The notes: a model not told the origin generated them from the letters alone. A DNA stretch of 64,000 nt from Cyanoderma ruficeps (GCA_008694505.1 VZDJ01000223.1:1453350-1517349); one strand, 5' to 3'. Shown: positions 1-13,313, counted from the stretch's first letter. Numbers and translations are program-made.

Positions 1-3000
1 AGAAAATCCAACTTCTGGAGGGCAAGGGGCACTTATCAAAAGAACATAATAAAGATTGAAACAATGGGAGCGTGTTTTTCTTCCTTCTCTTTCCCTCACT
101 TCCCTCCCCACTGCTGATTTTTCGTCTGTAGCTGTCTGAGGGAGTCAGGCGTTGGAAGGTACAGAGTGGGTCTCTTGTTCTGGTGTCCTGTGGAAACTGT
201 GCAGCCCCAGAGGCTGTTTTGGGAGCTGTGTAAAGGACCCCCAGGCTGGGATTCCATCCTATACTGCACCCAGATGACTTTTCCTGAGCTGCTTTGACTC
301 TGTGACAGGGTGTGATGGGGTTGAGTGTGAACAGTGGGCAGGAAACCTCCTTTGTCAGAGCTGGAGCAGGACACCTGAACCCAGCCCCTCTGAGATCACA
401 GCAACCAGCTGAGGCACAAAGACATCCACTGGTACTTTCTTCTACTCACTCCTCTTTCTGCTGGCTGGCACATCACTTTTGAAATAGTTTTTTTCAAAGA
501 GTATTTCAGTGCGTGGAGGGCTCTGCTGCAGCCAAAACAGATGAATAAATTAAAGCCATAACTCTTACAGAAAGCAGTTTAATAACCAGTGTGGCAGACA
601 CTGCTGATGTTAAACCTGCTTTGAAGTCTGTTATGTAGTTAAACCGGAATTTCACATAAAAAAATATGTTATTTACATTTGCACATGCTAGCCCAGCTTT
701 TGTTAAGAGCACTGGAAGATTAGATGTAAATGATCTGAGGCCAGTAACATAAATGCAACAGTCTGAAGACATCTCCCAAGGAGGCTATTACAAGACTGGG
801 GGGAAAATAAGTATTCAAATTCCCAACCACGTTCCAATCATCCAAAGCATATTTCCAGACGCCAAAACAATCCCAGCCAGCAAAAGTGAAACTCATTTGC
901 TCAAGCTTCCCACTTGCTGAGCTTGCCTAATAAGACACTTGAGACCTAAGTTTACATTTTTACAATGAAAATTGGATGGAATGATGCAAAGTCCTTCTTG
1001 ATGTCTCTTCCCTTGATTTTTCTGCTTCTCTGACTTAGGGATATTGTTTAACTACAACATCTGCATCTTCCCCAAACTTGGGGCTGCAGTGATGTTGTGA
1101 TTACTGCTGTGGGGAGAAAATAATTCTAGGATTTTAAGAGAATAATGGGTAATGTGTGGAATCGTGTTGTTTTCCCATTTCAAATCTTGGACCTGAGTTG
1201 GGCAAGACAGACGTGGCTGGATTTGTTGTCCGTCCTTTACCTTTAGGTTAAAACTTCTACTTAGGCCCAGAGCCAAGTCTTGGATGAGGTGTTTGACTTT
1301 AGGCATCTGGATTTAAGAACCTGGGTTAAGAATTTAGTCCTCACCAGCAGTGTGGGGTTGACACTGTGCCTGTGTGGAGGCAGAGACCTCCAGATTTTGG
1401 AGGGGGTGTTTTTATTGCAGTCAGGCTGATCAGCAGCTGAAAGGGAAGTAGGGAACAGCCTGTTCTCTGGGGATAATTGTGCTAGCAGTTATATTTTTTT
1501 CTCCAAAGCATTATAGAAACATGAATCTTTTTTTCCCACAAAGGACAGTCAAGATGAGCAGGTCCTTGGGTCATCTTTTGGCATGAAATCACTCTTATTT
1601 TAACTCTGAGCAACTTGTAGTGACTTTTCCTTTTCCTACCATGAAAAGCTCAAATAATTGGACTTCTACTCAGAATTAGATCTGCTCTATTCTCTTCTGC
1701 CTGATCAGTCACCACTTTCTAGATACCCAAACAAGAGTTTCCATTCTGAGAAGTGTTTTCCATTCCAAAAACAGGTTTGATTTTCTGCAGTGTTACCTGT
1801 TTTTCAAGGCAAACCAGAATTTTGACCACTTATGAACCACACACCAGATTCTTCATCTGAGACCAATCGCATGTGAAAAACAGTACAAACCTAATTTTTC
1901 TTTTCAATGGGAACAGTAGGGAACAAAGGATTATTTTACTAAATATAATTCAAATAATAGACACGTTCGGCAAGTGATAATTAAATGTGCTATTAGGAAT
2001 GAAAATTAAAATGGAGAAATAAGAGCATATTTAAAAAAAATAAAAGAGCCAGTTGAGGCCCTTATAATCTGGTTTTGAAAGGTCTTCATCAATCAAGCTC
2101 TTTTGGGCTTCACTGAGAGACCTGGTCCACCAGTCCTTCTGATAATCAAGCCACTACTGCTTTTAGCTTTTAAGCAACTGTCAAGATATTTTTTTGTCTG
2201 GATCATATTAAAATCAAAAAAACCCTGAAGGAATTTGCCTCTCACTGATTTTAGCTTCATTTGAAAAATCTTAGCCTATATGTTTTACTTTAGCTTTAAA
2301 TATCTTAAGTCACCACTTCTGTTGGCTATTTGCTTTTTTTAAGGTGAAATACAATATTTGAAACACCTAATTAAATTAAAATTTCTTATGTGTGAATTTC
2401 TGGGATTTTTAGACTACACTTTTGTTTCTTTTCTTCTTTTTTTTAGCGCACTTTCATTATCAGTGCACCTTTTTCCATTCTGGGGGCTAGATTGGTTTCT
2501 AGCCCCGCTCTATCCCTTAAAAAAGTTTTAAAACCAGAAGATGCAGCACAGTTTTCAATAAATACCTTGATTAAAATCCTGAAATGAAAGTTACTTGCAT
2601 ACTTTATGAGGCCTTTGAATAGCATCAGATGAATAGCCCAGTGATTGATTCTGATCACAATCCACATATTAAAGAGTTTTTCAGCACTCTGGAACTCGTG
2701 CAGGCTTTCACAGGGGCTGAGTGTGTCTGTTCCCTGAAATGTTCATAAAGTCAGGCCTTGGGAGCATGGCTGGCCTGGATACAAAGGAGCAGACCACAAA
2801 AAGATGTGACTGTTTGGGTCAAACTGATTTTGTACTGTACCACTGTGAACGTGGCCTCACAAAGGACAGAGGCAAAACAGAGAGATTCTGTCCAAAATTC
2901 GCTGGAAACGCATCTCGTGTCCCTGTCTGAAAACCCAAAGCTGTGTCACTGAACTGGTGTCTGTGCCGTGTCCATCAGTCCCCTAAAAACCAGACTGCCA

Positions 3001-6000
3001 ACAAGGATGGATGCCCGTTCCTATAAAGCTCCTTTTTGTTATAGCTCTCGTTTTACCCAAAGTGCTAAAACCTCACTTTGTTAGAGGAAATTACCTGGAA
3101 AGTGGAGATCTCTGATCCCCAGTGGTTTGAGAGAAAAAAGAGCTTGGGATTTTCAATAACTCATACAAATGTTAGTGCCTGGCTCCCAGCCCTGGGCATC
3201 ACACTTGTGCTGGACTTTTGAAAATGTCAGTCCCGATGCATTTATGCTTCTTCTTTTCCTGTCAAACTGAAAGAATTTCCACCTTTTAATTGTCAAGATG
3301 AGCTCAATCAAATAAATACGTTTGGAAATCCTTATTTACTGGACTCTAACTGTATAATGCGTCCATAATGTTTTAACAGTTAACATAAAACATAATGGTC
3401 ACTCAGCTATTTTCACTACATTGCAGGAGGGTTTTCCATTTGATTAAACTGAAACATGGTTTAAACATTAATTTGGTGCTGGCTGGAAAGCAGAGCAGCT
3501 GGTGTGGAGCATTTTGACAATATCCTCCCACGGCTGCTGCAAAGCTCCTGCTGACATTAAACCTCTTGGTGCCCAGCAGAGATGTCACCACCAGCACTGG
3601 TCAAATACCAGGTGACTCCTGGTGTAACTCCACACCAAATCAGGTGGGTGGAACTAAAGCAGGTGGAAAACTAGAGACACCATTAAATGGCAAGGTGGCC
3701 TATCATGCAAGGAGGATAAATGTTTCTCTGAAACGGGGCTTGAGTCAAGCTCAGTGAGTTCGCAGCAACAGAAGGAATTCCAGTTTAGGCTTTCTGGGAT
3801 GTATTACTGCAGCTGGTGGACACTTGCAGTGGCATGTAGGAGGTGTCAGCATGAAAAGTGTCCGGCTGAAAAGTCTCCCTGATAGGAGTACTTGGAATGA
3901 CTCCTTCAGGAAAAGTGGGAACAGGTTCCCCTGACAGGGACCCCCCACCAACTGATGTCTGTTGCTCGCTGAGTTGCTGCCTTATGGTCCTTTCATAGCT
4001 GCCCCCGGAAGGAGAGATTCATCTGACTTCTCTTCAGTGTTTACTGAAAGAGGAGATAAATCCTGACCTAGAAATGATCTGTCACTACTTCATCTGGATG
4101 GGGTTGGGGACTATTTCAGGTCTTACCATCCAACTTCAATCAGTTATTTATATTTCAAGACTGTGAAAAGGTATGGGAAAATTTTAATTTCTGCAGCACA
4201 GGCCAAATAATTTTTTCTATAAATATGTGAACATCAAGGGAAAGCAAGTTACACAGTGAGAGAAACATCATTCTGACTTTCTTCTTTCTCTGGTTTCCTG
4301 TGACCATGAGTTAGACTTGAGTGTCCCAGAGCTCCTGGGCTCTGGGGCTGGACTCTTACTAGAGCAAAATCTCTGGGAATTGTTTGCCTGGCTCAGGAGA
4401 AGAGAATGTGATTTGCCTGTATAAGCAAAGAAAGAAATCTTAACTCATTTGAAACCCTGATACTCAGTGGTATTTCTCTATGTGGCAGCTGGAATAAGTG
4501 GAGGGATGAGGAAGCCTCTGCCATGGTGTTGCCATACACAGATCTCTGACTTCTGCCACTTATATCTCCTGTCACTGTTCAAACCCTGAGGTGATTTTGT
4601 GGAGAAAACTTCTTCTTTAGCAGAAACAGCAAGAGCACCCCGTGGCCTGAGTGCTGGTGGTGCTGCTCCTGGGTAGTGACTGAGCAGTTGTCTCTGGATC
4701 TGCTGCTAATTCTACATTAAGGAAGGAATCTGAAGTTCCAAGACAGAGTAGGCAGATAATCAGATCTATGTTCAGTTTGGTATGTTCCATGCCAAAGGAG
4801 AAGAAAGGGGTTAACAATTAATTTTCTCTTCAGTGATGACACATAACTGATAGCTTTCAAAACTTTTCTAATGTAAAATTGCACATTTATATATTAGCTG
4901 ACTGTTCATCCACAGTGGATGATAGCAGTGATATCTGAGCACATATTAAAACACATCCTAAACCATCTTTTTGTCTGTTTTGTTTGCTTTCTTCATTTTA
5001 ATTTTCAGTGAGTCTTGCAGCTTCTATTTTTCCCTCCTTGGCATTTCAGTTGCAGTATTTATCAGCTTTAGCTAAGTGAAAGCAATATATTGGGTAAAGA
5101 GATCCACGAGCCTTATTGATCTCCTACTCCTTTCCCTGTCAGTCCTGGGGGATGATGGCAAAATTGTAGCAAAATCAAATGGCAATTTACAATTGTCTTT
5201 TCAGAGCATCTCTGCCTCAGTCTTGTCATGTGTAAAGTGTCGGTGACATTTTTAAGTGTCCTAAGTGCCAGCTTTGAAGTTTCTCCTTTTATTTACTTAA
5301 ATTGAGCATCTCAAACGATGTTTATATGTCAAAAGTAAAACCAGCATCAATCTTTCTTTTACTAATCAGTCTGTGAGTCTTCATGAATGGTATCACTGTT
5401 TCCTTAACACAGGTTAGAGGAGAGGCAGCTGAAAGGAAACAAATCCATGCAAAGGGTCTCCGTCGAGGACAGTAATGTTGAAAGCAACTGGCATTTGCTG
5501 TAAATGTCTTACAAAAAGTTAAAAAAATTGTAGAGTCCTTCTATTAATCCATTGCTGACAATAAAGATCCCAACCATTGCTGCTGGCACCAAGAGTAGTT
5601 GCTCTGTGACACATCATCATTCTAGGAAATGAACAGAAAGAAAATAAGAGCTATGACATCAAATTTCTCTGAAATCAGATTTCCTGGAAGCAGCACTGCT
5701 TTCTTGAAAAGATGAGAGTTTCCCTGGAAATGAAAAGACAGCACGGAAGAATGGTAAGCATGATTTTTTTTTTTTCCCTTAGAAGCTAATGGCTCCCCTA
5801 TAACTATGTACTTTCCCTGTGGCAGACAGGAGAAAATAATTTACTGATTTGACTACTCCTCATGTAGTTCCTCCTTCTTTGAGATGGACCTGGTTGCTGC
5901 AGTGATTATACAGAGTTATTTATTTCCTTTTAAAGAAAAAAAAATAATTGAAAACTTACTAAATGTATTTCTCAGCAGTTTATTTTCCACGTTTCTCCAG

Positions 6001-6101
6001 CTCTGGCTTTGTTGTTTTCCTGTGTCATCTGCAATGGGAGCTGGCTGGTTGGTGCAGGCAGCAGATGGACCTGGGTGTGCTCCTGCCAAGGACTGGACAT
6101 G
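1..6101. other. Unique AT-rich DNA, no gene recognised
   Basis: No open frame here exceeds about 100 codons and none resembles a known protein. I see no LTR ends with target duplications and no LINE tail. A T-run near 5766-5777 followed by CCCTTAG looks like a splice acceptor, but no convincing exon or donor follows. The last hundred bases, from about 5997, may already belong to the LTR at 6102, because CAGCTCTG near 6000 is also found at the matching end of the copy at 13314-13685. Confidence 0.6.
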
Positions 6102-6421
6102 TGCACCAGGATCTGGTGTGGCCTCTAGTCCTGGTTCCGTGCCTGAGGTGTTTTGGTTTTCTGAAATTCCATTCCCAGAGAATTTTCTGTAAACAGGAGA
6201 AATGTTTTGGTAACTGTAACTTTATTATTCATTCCTTTTCCTAGGAGGGACTTCTTGATGTCCCTCTGGTCTGACCAGTGTGAGTGAAGAGGTTTGCCTT
6301 TGTTTCACCAATCAAATTGGTCTGTGTGGAATAGTATAAAAGAGAGACTCATCCCAAAAATAAAGGAGTCATTTTCAGCCTTCTGAATCTCAGAGTCTGT
6401 GTTGTTGTGGTGTAAAACAGC
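6102..6421 (+). mobile_element. Solo LTR of an endogenous retrovirus, copy A of an inverted pair
   Basis: This segment matches the reverse complement of 13346-13685. The core 6161-6421 aligns with 13346-13607 at about 89% identity by hand count, with almost no gaps. It has the layout of a retroviral LTR on the plus strand: a CCAAT motif at 6308-6312, a TATA box (TATAAAAG) at 6335-6342, and a poly(A) signal AATAAA at 6359-6364, followed by about 57 bases of R/U5. Both outer ends are uncertain. Similarity may resume on the left near 5997. On the right, a stretch around 6505-6525 (CAGTCCTGTGGTTT) matches the end of copy B after about 80 extra bases. I found no target duplication, and no gag, pol or env frame lies alongside. 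The element is therefore most likely a solo LTR of an avian ERV; the class is not determined. Confidence 0.8.
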
Positions 6422-7439
6422 ATCAGTGGCCCAACCAGAAGGGCAAAACAGGTACCTGTGGAGGACTCCTGCATCTGTCCCGACAGGAGCTGCCGACAGT
6501 CCTGTGGTTTGGAGCAGGGTTTGTGCTGCAGCTCTTTGAACACGCACAGAGCTGGGGCAGCGACCCCTGAGCTGGGGGTGATTTACTCCAGTTGAAGCTG
6601 CACAGAGCTGGGCTCAGAAAGGCCCTGCAGGAGACAGTGCTGGGGGAGCCAGGGCTGGTTTAGCCTTTATTATTATTATTATTCAGAAATTCCTGCCTCT
6701 CTCAGGTGCTATGGGAGTATGAAAATCCATCCGAAGTGGGGAGTTTCAGGAGATTTCCAGGAGAACGGCTGCAAAGAGAGGGTGTTTTATCAGCAGCTGG
6801 CACAAGAGGGAGAAAGCAGAGGGCTCCCAACCACTGGTGGGAAGCAGCTTCTCCATTCCTGGCATTTTTATATAAACTGGAGCACTTGCCAGCTTGGCTT
6901 TCACCTTCATGGGACTGTTTCAAACAGTTTTTTTCCTTTTATAGGGCTTTTCTCTTAAGGAATAAACCAAAGTTGAGGAGCTCCTTCTGGAAAATATTTC
7001 CCCTCTCCATTTTATTAATCTAGCACTTGCTGTCTGGTATTTTGTTTCCTGTTACAAATAATCCTTAAAATTCTCACAGACGTTCTGAAACTGCTACAAC
7101 AAAGGCATAGCTCCTGCCCTTTGGAAGAGACAAGAGCCATTTCTGTCTGCAGCTGCATCTTGCCAGTGAAGTTAAAAATGCTTTGGAACCTTTTCCACAA
7201 TAAAAGTTGAAATAATTGCTGTATTCTGGGTGGTTTTTTCCTTGTTCTTCTAGTGCTTTTACTCTCAAAGGCCAAATGGCATTTAGACTGATGAATGTTT
7301 TGCTTCCTCTTTCCTTCCCTAAAATACATGCCAATATCTACTGGAGATTTCTGTTATTACCAAACATGCATTTTCCTGATCAGTTTTCCATTCATTTTAA
7401 TCAGTCCTTCCTGGGATAGGTAAGAAATCATCAAATCAC
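6422..7439. other. Non-coding DNA with a short G-rich block
   Basis: The first 240 bases are relatively GC-rich and repeat the 12-mer CACAGAGCTGGG at 6545 and 6601. The first 100 bases may be the remaining 3' part of the neighbouring LTR. The remainder is ordinary AT-rich sequence; overlapping frames of 60 to 105 codons on both strands show no protein-like composition. Confidence 0.5.
6667..6683. repeat. (TTA)n microsatellite
   Basis: Almost six perfect units of TTA. It is short and probably polymorphic. Confidence 0.9.
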
Positions 7440-7590
7440 ATGGCCTTTCTTTGGGTTTGGTTCAGTTTTGTTGTTGTTGTTTTGTGGATTTTTGGGGGTT
7501 TTGTGGCAGGTTTTTTTTGGGGGGGGTTGATTTTGGGTTTTTTTCTGTTTTGGTTTTGGAGGGGTTTTTATTATTATTTTGTGATGGTAC
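7440..7590. repeat. G/T-rich low-complexity tract
   Basis: The plus strand is almost entirely T and G. It contains runs of five G (about 7493), eight G (about 7520), three G (about 7535) and four G (about 7560), separated by T-rich loops, and ends in short TTA repeats. Long apparent frames of F, W and G residues across it come only from the base composition. Confidence 0.85.
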
Positions 7591-10500
7591 TCAGTTTCTG
7601 TAAATTGAGATTAATAATTTGGGCTACGATATTTGGGCTACAGCTACTGAGATCCATGGAACCCTATCCTGTGGCACAGCTCATCCCACAGCAACACCAC
7701 AGATTCAACACTCTTCTGCTCCATGTCACACTTCTTCTGTTGCACATCTTTATGTTCAAGACATTTATCAAGAAATTTAAGTGGTAATTCGGGTCCAAAG
7801 AGTGTGGGATGAGTTTCTTTAAACTGTTAATTTCTACTCCCCCTTTTATTTTGAAAAGAAATCTCAGATTCTTGGGGATCACTTTTCATTCCTACTTTGC
7901 TTATGTCCCCTGCCTCTGTAAATCTCCTGTCCTGGCTTTGACTTTAAATGGGTGTAGGGTGACCATTACATCAGCCCATACTAAAATAAGGGCGAGCTAA
8001 ATGCACTGAAGCCACATCAATATGTTGTAGCTAATACAAACCACTTACAGAAAAACAGAGTAACCTGAGGGTGCTAATAATTTAAGACTAAGAATGCATC
8101 AAGGGATGAAGGCTAATCCATTAAACCAGGATTGTTTTGCTATGATTCTAATGTAAATCAATGTCAGAAGAGTTAAATATATTAGCAGCAGCTAAGCAGT
8201 TTTACCAAGATCAAGCCAAGGTTTGAGAGATGTCCTCCTCATTCTAGTGGGTTTGCAATTGTTTTTCTTATTCCTCATACAAAATTAATCAGTAGCACAG
8301 GAAATAATTTAATTCTACACACAAAAAAAAAAAAAGCCAACTCTATTTGAGAGTCCCCTGATGTCTACACAGAACCCACAGAAAACCCCTGCACTAGGTA
8401 ATTATGTACAAGAAGAAAAGTAGTCATGAAACAAGAATCAATTCTATTTCTTTCCTGACAGTCCTTTTAACTACTGATGCAGGTCAAAGCTATAGGGAGG
8501 AGCATGACTTTTAAGTCAGAAATATCCTTTAAATTTTTGCTGTTGGTTCTGCATTATCTTTAACTGCTGGAGTGCATCACACACAAAGAGCTGCCCCTGT
8601 GAGCCTCTCCCTTCCCCTTTGAAGGTGGGAGTCTGGGACCACAGGCCCCAGGCTTCACTAGAACAGCTACTCTTTCCCTGTTGGTTTTTTGTTGTTTTTT
8701 TTTTCCTTCAGGGAGAGATGTTTTCAAGAGGAAACCCTTATTTTGAATATTTTCTTTTATCAGAGAATTTCTAGCAGTTTCCCTTCAAGCCTGATGCTGC
8801 AGCACATTCAGGCATAGCTGGGATGATGTTCCAAACAGCCAGAGCCTTTGACTGGGCACAAAGGAAGAGGTTTCCTTGGCAACTGCAACACCAGAAAGGT
8901 CCCAAAGCAGCACTTCTACCTGCCTGAGATTTATTTTTAATTTAGGAGTTTGCACGTTGGCTTTGCATGGAGAATTGGGTTCTGTCTTCAGGCTTTATTC
9001 ACAACACAAGTTGCTTATAGGAATAATGCAGTTTTTACATATGAATTCATGCTATGGGCTGGCCTGCTGTTGACTTAGGGAGTGGCAGAGGATGCTGCAG
9101 TGCCATGTGGTGGGATTCAGGGAGGACATAGAGCACTCAGGCTACAAAAACTAAGGTGATGCATGGGAGATAAAGATTCTGTCTAGAAAAGAATTAGTTT
9201 GCTCCTGTGTCTGTGATAGAAATTCTGAGATCAAGGGAACTGCCAAACCAGCAGAGGCCTTTGGGGTTTGCTACATTTGTGAACTTTTAAGGTGAAACAG
9301 CCAAGAGAAGGCTATGGCGTAAGGAAATAAAACCCCAGATGGTGTTACTGTATTAACACAGGGCCAGGCTTTAATCTGTAATTGCCCCAATTAACCCAGA
9401 GCCTGGGCTGCCACTCCTCAGCCTCACTTCTCTAGTCCCAGAAGGATGGGCACTTCATAAAGGGAAGCTCTCATGGACTTCTGGAGTCACTCACAGCCAC
9501 TCCAGGCAGTTTTTGGATGATCCCTGTGGATTTAGGAGAGCTTGGTTCCCTTTACCCCCACACAGGGTGTGCTACCCACATAGGGCCTGCCCAAAGGTCT
9601 GGGAGCTGCTTCTCCAGAGAACAGGACAATAAATCAAACCCTGCTGCTGGTCACTGGGGGGCTGTAGATTGCTATAAAACCTCTGATACCCAAAGCGCTG
9701 GGAAGAGAAAGGGTGTTCCTCCAGCATGGGCAACATCTGGGGCCAGCAGAGTCCCTGGTCCCTCAGGGCTGGCACTGGTGAAAACTGGGGGTAGTTCTCT
9801 GGCCTCGACATCCCCATGAGCAGCAGAGACATGAACTAAAAGATGTTATGAACTAAAAGATGCCACAAATGACATAAAGAGCTGCAGCAGTGAGGGGCAG
9901 GGGCAGCCTGAGATACCCAGGACCCAAACTGAGGGAGAGGAGGTGAAGGAAATAATCCTGAACTTTAAATGTATGTGAAAGCAGAGCTTGGATGGGTAGA
10001 GCTCTGCCCATAGTTATGAGCTAGGCCTAAGGGATGAAGGTGAAGCCCAAAGTGTTTCTTGAAAAGAAGGCAGCTGTTCCTCAAAGGTACATCATTGCCT
10101 TCCCATGTTACATATTTAGTTTAATTTTGAACTCTTCTTCCAGGACAGACCCACTCTGCTTTGGCTGGGGCTGTTGCTCTGGTGATCCCTGTTTCTCCTG
10201 TGAGGTGTTTGTGTGCTCAGCAGAGTTACTTCCATGCTAGTGTGGACTAAAGCTTACCAGGATATGTTGGCAGAGAGAGCCACCATCATTCTATTCTGCT
10301 TTTGGTGTCGGGCTCCTTCTCCACTCTTGCAGTTTGTCAAAGGTCTTTGCTATAGTGAATTGTCTGTCCCAAGGTTATATTCCTTTCTAGATTGTGTGTC
10401 GCCTTCAGATTTATCATTGTCCGATTTCATAACCAATCATGGGGGTTTTGCTGTTGTTTTATTGGGGTGAAATTTTCTCCTGTGTAAGAAAGGTGTCTTT

Positions 10501-11748
10501 GTGCACTGCCTAGATATCAGATCCTAAGTAAAGAGATTTTCAGTCACTCTTTTTAACATGGGGAGATGAAATCCAAAGTCATGTTTCTTTGACAAAGCTG
10601 TATGTATTTTATAAATCTGTATCTAATGTGTCCCTTTTCATGAAGTGCACCTGGAGAGGGGCTGTTTGTGCTGTTTGGCTTTGTGTATTGCACTCAAAGC
10701 AGGCAGGTAACCCCTCCAGCAGCTCCTCTCAGGGCCACAGAGGTGCAGGTGCCAACCAAAGCACTGCAGGAGGTAACTAAAACTAAGTCGTGTGACTGTC
10801 CCTTTATCAGCCCAGTTCCCAGCAGCCAATTAATATTTCCTGAGTGAGGAGACTCAGAGTGCAGTCCTGTGCTGAACACAGAGAAGAAAATTCTTCCCAG
10901 CTGCAGCAGCTCTTTCTCTGGTCCCCCTTTGACAGAACTCTCCTCAGGTGACACTCTTTTCTCCCTGGCTGGATGGATCCTGCTGAATGGAGGTGTGTCG
11001 TGTTGTTCAGAGACTTTGTGGCCTTGGTTTCGTTGCTATTGTGGCAGTAATTAAAATGCTTGGCAACATAACTGGGTTTTGGTGATTGAAATATAGTCAA
11101 CCCCAGAAGCAGATTTTCAGACTCCATGTTTAGGTGTGGGTGGAGGGGAGGAGACATTTCTTCTTTTCCAAGTCTGTGTTTCAGAATGATTCTAATGCCC
11201 AGGAGAAGTGCTTTGTCAATGGAGAAAAACAAATGAAAAGGAGGTTCTCAGGTGCATCAGGAGTAAGAACTGTGTCTGCTCTCCCAAGCAGTGACTTAAT
11301 CAGCCTCCCCCTCCCTGGTCACCCTCATAAACATTTATTATTTTCATATCATGCTTCAGTAGAACTTGTGAGTCCTCAGGCTAAATACCAGCATATGTGA
11401 TCTCCATGTATTAATGTCTCCTTCTGGTTTCCGTGTCACTAAAATGCTGCCAACCTGCTGCGTTGTTTGCTTATATATGTGTGTGGATGAAAGAATAAAT
11501 CAAGATAATAAACTGAGTGACAGCAGCATAAGGAGGAGGCAGGGAATGCTCAGCCTGACGGGAGGGCCAGAGACATCCCCATAAATAAAGGGGACACGGG
11601 AGTGCCCCCATCAGCAAACCTGTGCACAGGCTGCTGTGTGTGTTCAGCCGCTGCAGGGGCACAAGGGGCTCTGTGCCACTGCTGCCCTGCCCAGGGGGAC
11701 AGTCCCCAGCTGGAGCTCCCAGTTCTGTTTCTCTGGCACTCGGGCCCC
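7591..11748. other. Non-coding DNA with minor repeats
   Basis: No gene recognised. It holds a 13-base A-run (8323-8335) and a 17-bp tandem duplication (9831-9864). A GC-richer block at about 11520-11748 ends exactly at the ERVK-like LTR insertion. That block includes CATAAATAAAGG near 11580, which could be a TATA-like or poly(A)-like motif of an older element, but I cannot define any ends. Frames such as 10807-11232 on the minus strand (141 codons) have no recognisable domain. Confidence 0.55.
9831..9864. repeat. 17-bp tandem duplication, two units
   Basis: Units at 9831-9847 and 9848-9864 both start ATGAACTAAAAGATG and differ only in the last two bases (TT against CC). This looks like a local slippage duplication. 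Confidence 0.9.
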
Positions 11749-12054
11749 TGTTGCAATAGGACAGGAAATAAAGATGTTTGACTCCAGTCAGGAGGCAGTA
11801 GCAATCAGAAGGTTTATTTACAATTCATTCAGCCCTTTTATAACGTGCTGTGCTAACAAGACACATTACTGTTCCACAGGGCTGACACCTCTCCCATTGG
11901 CTAAGGAGCAGAAATAGCAAACAGCACCTGTTGTTATGGGAAAGGAATATTGTTTACACAAGGTTGTTTTGGGGAAAAAAAAAAAACACCCTGTTGAAAA
12001 GTTTCCCTTGAGAAGATCTAGCTCTTCTCAAGCTCAGAAAATATCGAGTCCACA
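11749..12054 (-). mobile_element. ERVK-like solo LTR with perfect 6-bp target duplication
   Basis: A 306-bp element begins with TGTTGC and ends with CCACA on the plus strand. It is flanked by the identical hexamer GGCCCC at 11743-11748 and 12055-12060. Read on the minus strand it has a TATA box TATAAAAG (11835-11842) and a poly(A) signal AATAAA (11813-11818), followed by about 64 bases of U5 ending at 11749. A 6-bp duplication is typical of class II (ERVK/beta-like) retroviruses. Nothing retroviral lies outside the LTR, so this is a solo LTR left by recombination between the two LTRs of a provirus. Identical duplications suggest a fairly recent insertion. The family name cannot be given without a repeat library. 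Confidence 0.88.
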
Positions 12055-13308
12055 GGCCCCCAACTCCTGTCTGGGAAAAATTGATGGTGCCCTTTGTAAG
12101 CCTTCCCTCCTGGGCTCACTGCAGGCACTCTGAGCTGCTTTGTTCTCTTCCTTGGGCGACTTCTGTGGCACAGACCATCCTTCAGACTTTGTAATTTAGA
12201 TAAAGGGACATCTCATGTCACTGGATTCTCAGCAGCCTTCAAAGGAAGCCACCACAGTAATGGTCACAACATCTCACTATCAAGGGGACCTTATTCGTGG
12301 TGAGACATGAAAATGTTGGGCAGGAGTAACGAGCACAATGATTTATACATTTTTCGGGTTTTAATTTTTTTTTTCCAGTGTTTGAGCTTTAACCATGCTA
12401 GCGATTCTCTCTGCTCTGCGAAGAGCATGTACAAGGATTCTTGTGAAAACATTTGCTTTGTATCGTGTACTCACAGCCCACTTGTTAGTGTCATGCTGCA
12501 GAGAGGCAGAAATAGCATATTTTCAAACCGCGGAGAAAAATTTTGTTGAAATATATAAAGCTCTTGTAAACAAATCTATTACACGGAAGTAAAAAACCAC
12601 TAAATCAATGCCGTGCACCTCTATTTAGTAATTTCTATCTATTTTGTACTGATACAGAGATAAACATGATTTTAAAAGCCAACAGATACATGAACATTGT
12701 GTGACAACCCAAAATAGTTGTATATTACAAAAAGATAATCAGCAGATCAATAAGCCTGTCTGAAATGGTTGTCTTGCAGCAGTATTGAATTTTATTTTTT
12801 GCACCAGTCAGTGTTTTCTGAAGGGATGATTTTCCAGTAAAGCAGAGTCATGTAATGACCAGTTGCTGGGCCACTGCTTTTTAAGGCTGAGGAAGAACAA
12901 ACTATCAGACCAGATTTATCTCCTAATTATCAGGAATCTTGATCTGAATCCAGAGCTTATTCATAGGAGGCTAGCCAGGCTGTCTGAATGAAGAAATTAA
13001 GCATCTCAAATGACCTTGGATCCAAACCATGCTTCCAGTGACCCTGGTGTGCCCTGGCTTCAGCTGTGCTGAGCAGGAGCCACGCCATATGGTGCACAAG
13101 TGCTGTGCAGAGAAGGTGTCAGCTGACGACAAAAAAATCATTTTTTAATTCTGACCCTAAACAAAAGAAAACAGAGGGGAGGGAGCAGTTATTCATCCCT
13201 GGCTTAACTGTTACACATTCTCCAAAGTGGATCTGTTCTTCCCATGTCTAGAAGGCGTCCGAGGAGGCAGAGGACAGAGCAGCCCACACTGATTACTGGC
13301 GCTCGTTA
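12055..13308. other. Non-coding DNA between two LTRs
   Basis: AT-rich with short frames only (at most 80 codons). A T-run plus CCAG near 12366-12378 resembles a splice acceptor, but no donor or coding exon can be paired with it. The last 70 bases carry a few CpG dinucleotides just before the next LTR. Confidence 0.55.
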
Positions 13309-13313
13309 GGAAA

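Noticed and set aside
5766..5781. T-run plus CCCTTAG as a splice acceptor
   Set aside because: No open exon with a matching donor follows, and isolated acceptor-like tracts are common in T-rich DNA.
7440..7787. A 115-codon frame rich in F, W and G that could pass for a membrane protein
   Set aside because: The hydrophobic residues are a by-product of the G/T-rich low-complexity tract.
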